This document shows, in pieces, positions 62,218-64,000 of a DNA stretch of 64,000 bases. The notes under the pieces are model-generated. The model was given only the letters and a program-made list of their open reading frames with translations, had not been told where the DNA came from and made no database searches. The stretch comes from Hoylesella saccharolytica JCM 17484. Lineage in GTDB: Bacteria > Bacteroidota > Bacteroidia > Bacteroidales > Bacteroidaceae. The DNA is taken from positions 1 through 64,000 of the forward strand of contig NZ_BAKN01000001.1 in NCBI RefSeq assembly GCF_000614205.1, written 5' to 3'. The position numbers and the translations under genes were made by a program. The stretch's first letter is position 1; each line of letters opens with the position of its first letter.

Positions 62218-62969
62218 CTAATCTATTCTTGTTATCTGTACCGGTGCAGTCATTGCTGCCGAATTTGTTCCTCGTGTCAATGTATTTTTGCGTGTACAGT
62301 ATTTAAATTTCACTGTTTTGGGTCCTCTGTACGAGTTCCATTCCAATGTCAGCCACACGGTTTTTCCTTGTGTGTCGGGCAGATTATTGAGCCTGAAAGC
62401 TACAATTCCGTCACCTACTCTGCCGTTCGTATCCTTCTGTGCATTGTGATAAAACCTCACGATATAATTGTCTACAAGGTTCGGAACCTGAACCAAATTG
62501 ACGAAATGCGTAATGCCATGGTCCATCGAGTGCGAAATCTCAGAGTCAGATACCCATCTTCTGCAATCGTTACCCAGTCGTCTACAATCTCTACCGGGTC
62601 GTCTCCGTAAGTTTCTACATTTTTCTTTTCGTTCAAGAAAGGCGCCATATTTTTCGTGCGTATGCTGTCTATCCAGTTCACATTCACGTTTATTCCCTTT
62701 CCCAAAGTAGGCCGGTCTACCACCGTATAATTAACCAATGCGCGAACTTCTTTTGTTCCAAAGGGCGACGTCTTCCTATTAACAGGATGTAAAACGGTAG
62801 AGTCGTCGAGCTGCATGGAGAACGAAGTGTTGTTTACATTGGGCTTAACGGTTACCAATGCCGTAGGATACGACAAGCTGTAATCGGGCTCATCGTTCGA
62901 GCAAGATTGTGTTGCGAGGGCTGCGACCATCACTGTCAGGCCTGCCAGCCATAGAGTTTTCTTCTTCAT
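62218..62969 (-). CDS. NigD-like lipoprotein, frameshifted
   Basis: A lipoprotein (lipobox TQSC then SNDEPD) of about 250 residues after repair. The N-terminal beta domain and the C-terminal sequence (HGITHFVNLV, ENYIVRFYHN-like) match NigD-like proteins. The frame shifts near 62523: TTTCGCACTCGATGGACC should read ...TGGGACC on the coding strand, giving RTRWDHGITHFVN. First gene of an operon with the ECF sigma factor. Confidence 0.8.
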
Positions 62970-63448
62970 ATCACCTCTTCTTAAAAATTTCGTTCACCCT
63001 TTAAATTGCAAGATTAAATAAACTTGCATCATTTCCGAGGATAAAATATATAAAGAATGTTAACACTTTCCGAGTCCAATAAAAAGCGATGGGTGTGCAA
63101 TGGCTTGTTTACCGTGCAAATACGGGCAGGCAGTGAACGACCGAAGAATAAAAACTAATAGTAATATTTATACCTTATTATATATAGGCCGTTATTTGTT
63201 TTTATCGTGAAAGAAGGTTGACAAATTTATCAACCGATAGCGTTGACAAGTTGAAAACTACATCGAGATTTGTTTTCTGTGTGTAACAATAAGATTTAGA
63301 ACGGGCACTTTAACTTCCTGTTTGTTGCTTTTAGATACCCAAATTCAGATAAATATTATTTTTTAACATATTCTTCGTGCAAGTTTTTACATAATGGTGT
63401 TTATAAGGATGAATACAAACCATAAGTTTAACTCAAAAAAACAAAACA
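62970..63448. other. AT-rich divergent intergenic region
   Basis: About 480 bp between the divergent NigD-like and Ig-like genes. No ORF, tRNA or dispersed repeat was recognised. It must contain both promoters, but I could not place them with confidence. Confidence 0.4.
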
Positions 63449-64000
63449 ATGAAAACAAAAGTATTTTTTAAATCGACAGCTGTAGCTGTATGTTGCCTTA
63501 CTTCTTTTGCATTTGCTTCGTGTAGCAAAAATGATGACACACCCCCTATTTCACACTTAACTTTCGATAAAAACAAAGTTGAACTGGCTGAAGGAAACAA
63601 GGTAACTGTTAAAGTTGGCGGTGGTGTTGAACCGTACAAAGTAACTCCGGGAGATGCCAAAATAGCAACGGCAACAGTAGAAAAGAATGTTATTACCATT
63701 ACAGCTGTGAAAAAAGGAGGCACCGTTATCAATGTCAGTGATAAAAACAAGAAAAGTGGAATCGTTACGGTTGTTGTTAAAGATGCCGCCTCTGCACTTA
63801 CTTTTGATAAGCCCACGGTCACTCTTGCTATCAACAAAACCGAGCAAGTTACCGTAAAAGGCGGTACAGGTCCTTATATGGCTGTGGTTCAAACTCCCAC
63901 CATTGCATCGGCAGAAGTAAAAGGTAATGTTATCACCGTAAAAGGTTTAAAAACCGGTGCAACCACCATTACGGTAAACGATAAAAATAAAAACGTAGGT
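63449..64000 (+). CDS. Ig-like repeat surface lipoprotein, partial
   Basis: The frame is open to the window end (184 codons seen). The lipobox FASC is followed by SKNDD, suggesting surface export. Two tandem repeats of about 75 residues begin LTFDKNKVELAEGNKVTVK (near 38) and LTFDKPTVTLAINKTEQVTVK (near 111), each with an Ala-rich middle and ITVxGLKxGxTTI-like strand. They resemble bacterial Ig-like group 2 domains. Function unknown; more repeats may follow. Confidence 0.8.
   Translation, partial: MKTKVFFKSTAVAVCCLTSFAFASCSKNDDTPPISHLTFDKNKVELAEGNKVTVKVGGGVEPYKVTPGDAKIATATVEKNVITITAVKKGGTVINVSDKNKKSGIVTVVVKDAASALTFDKPTVTLAINKTEQVTVKGGTGPYMAVVQTPTIASAEVKGNVITVKGLKTGATTITVNDKNKNVG

Overview
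The window is a chromosomal segment of a member of the Bacteroidota, most likely order Bacteroidales and probably Prevotellaceae. Evidence: a PorP-GldK-GldL-GldM-GldN type IX secretion operon, a SusC/SusD locus, a SusB-like GH97 enzyme, BACON and NigD-like lipoproteins, an N-succinylornithine-type carbamoyltransferase, and Bacteroidetes promoters (TAnnTTTG at -7, TTTG near -33). The family placement is inference; no rRNA is present.

Layout. 0.2-8.5 kb: GH20 hexosaminidase, a fused C26/M19 peptidase, glutaminyl cyclase, an LpxH-type hydrolase, a MIP18-family Fe-S protein, and a BlaR1/BlaI pair with a clear operator. 9.9-18.4 kb: NhaA, an acyl-CoA ligase, RF2, CYTH and VanZ-like proteins, an NSS transporter and two small membrane-anchored proteins. 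18.4-18.9 kb: divergent tRNA-Pro(CGG) and tRNA-Phe(GAA). 18.9-29.5 kb: CE1 esterase and a five-gene SusC/SusD operon with a zinc metallohydrolase lipoprotein. 29.6-31.9 kb: a degenerate trypsin-like protein coupled to a MORN-GH25 lysozyme. 32.9-39.0 kb: GH97, IspD, DJ-1/PfpI, AspT-type transporter, pyridoxamine kinase. 40.3-46.9 kb: type IX secretion operon and an outer-membrane barrel. 47-64 kb: HAD phosphatase, FabI, an HhH/barrel protein, SIMPL protein, inositol-phosphate synthase, a dapB-lepB-wbqC operon, carbamoyltransferase, a NigD/ECF sigma/barrel operon and the start of an Ig-like surface protein.

The most unusual content is non-coding. An approximately 430-bp element (family R) occurs six times in intergenic sites. 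It has about 20-24 bp terminal inverted repeats and carries a run of 14-15 bp dyads (AAAA-N6/7-TTTT) at an almost exact 22-bp pitch. One copy has its core dyads inverted relative to its flanks and has extra units. Three shorter families (T, S, U) form mosaics around R, including a near-identical inverted pair of about 185 bp lying 30 kb apart. No transposase or ORF explains them.

A second recurring feature is frameshifting. Ten otherwise intact genes are each broken by what looks like one missing base, usually a G or C in a short homopolymer. This looks more like systematic consensus error than gene decay; coordinates of these genes are given for the whole reconstructed gene.

Many exported proteins here begin with Gln after the predicted signal-peptidase cut, matching the presence of both signal peptidase I and glutaminyl cyclase.
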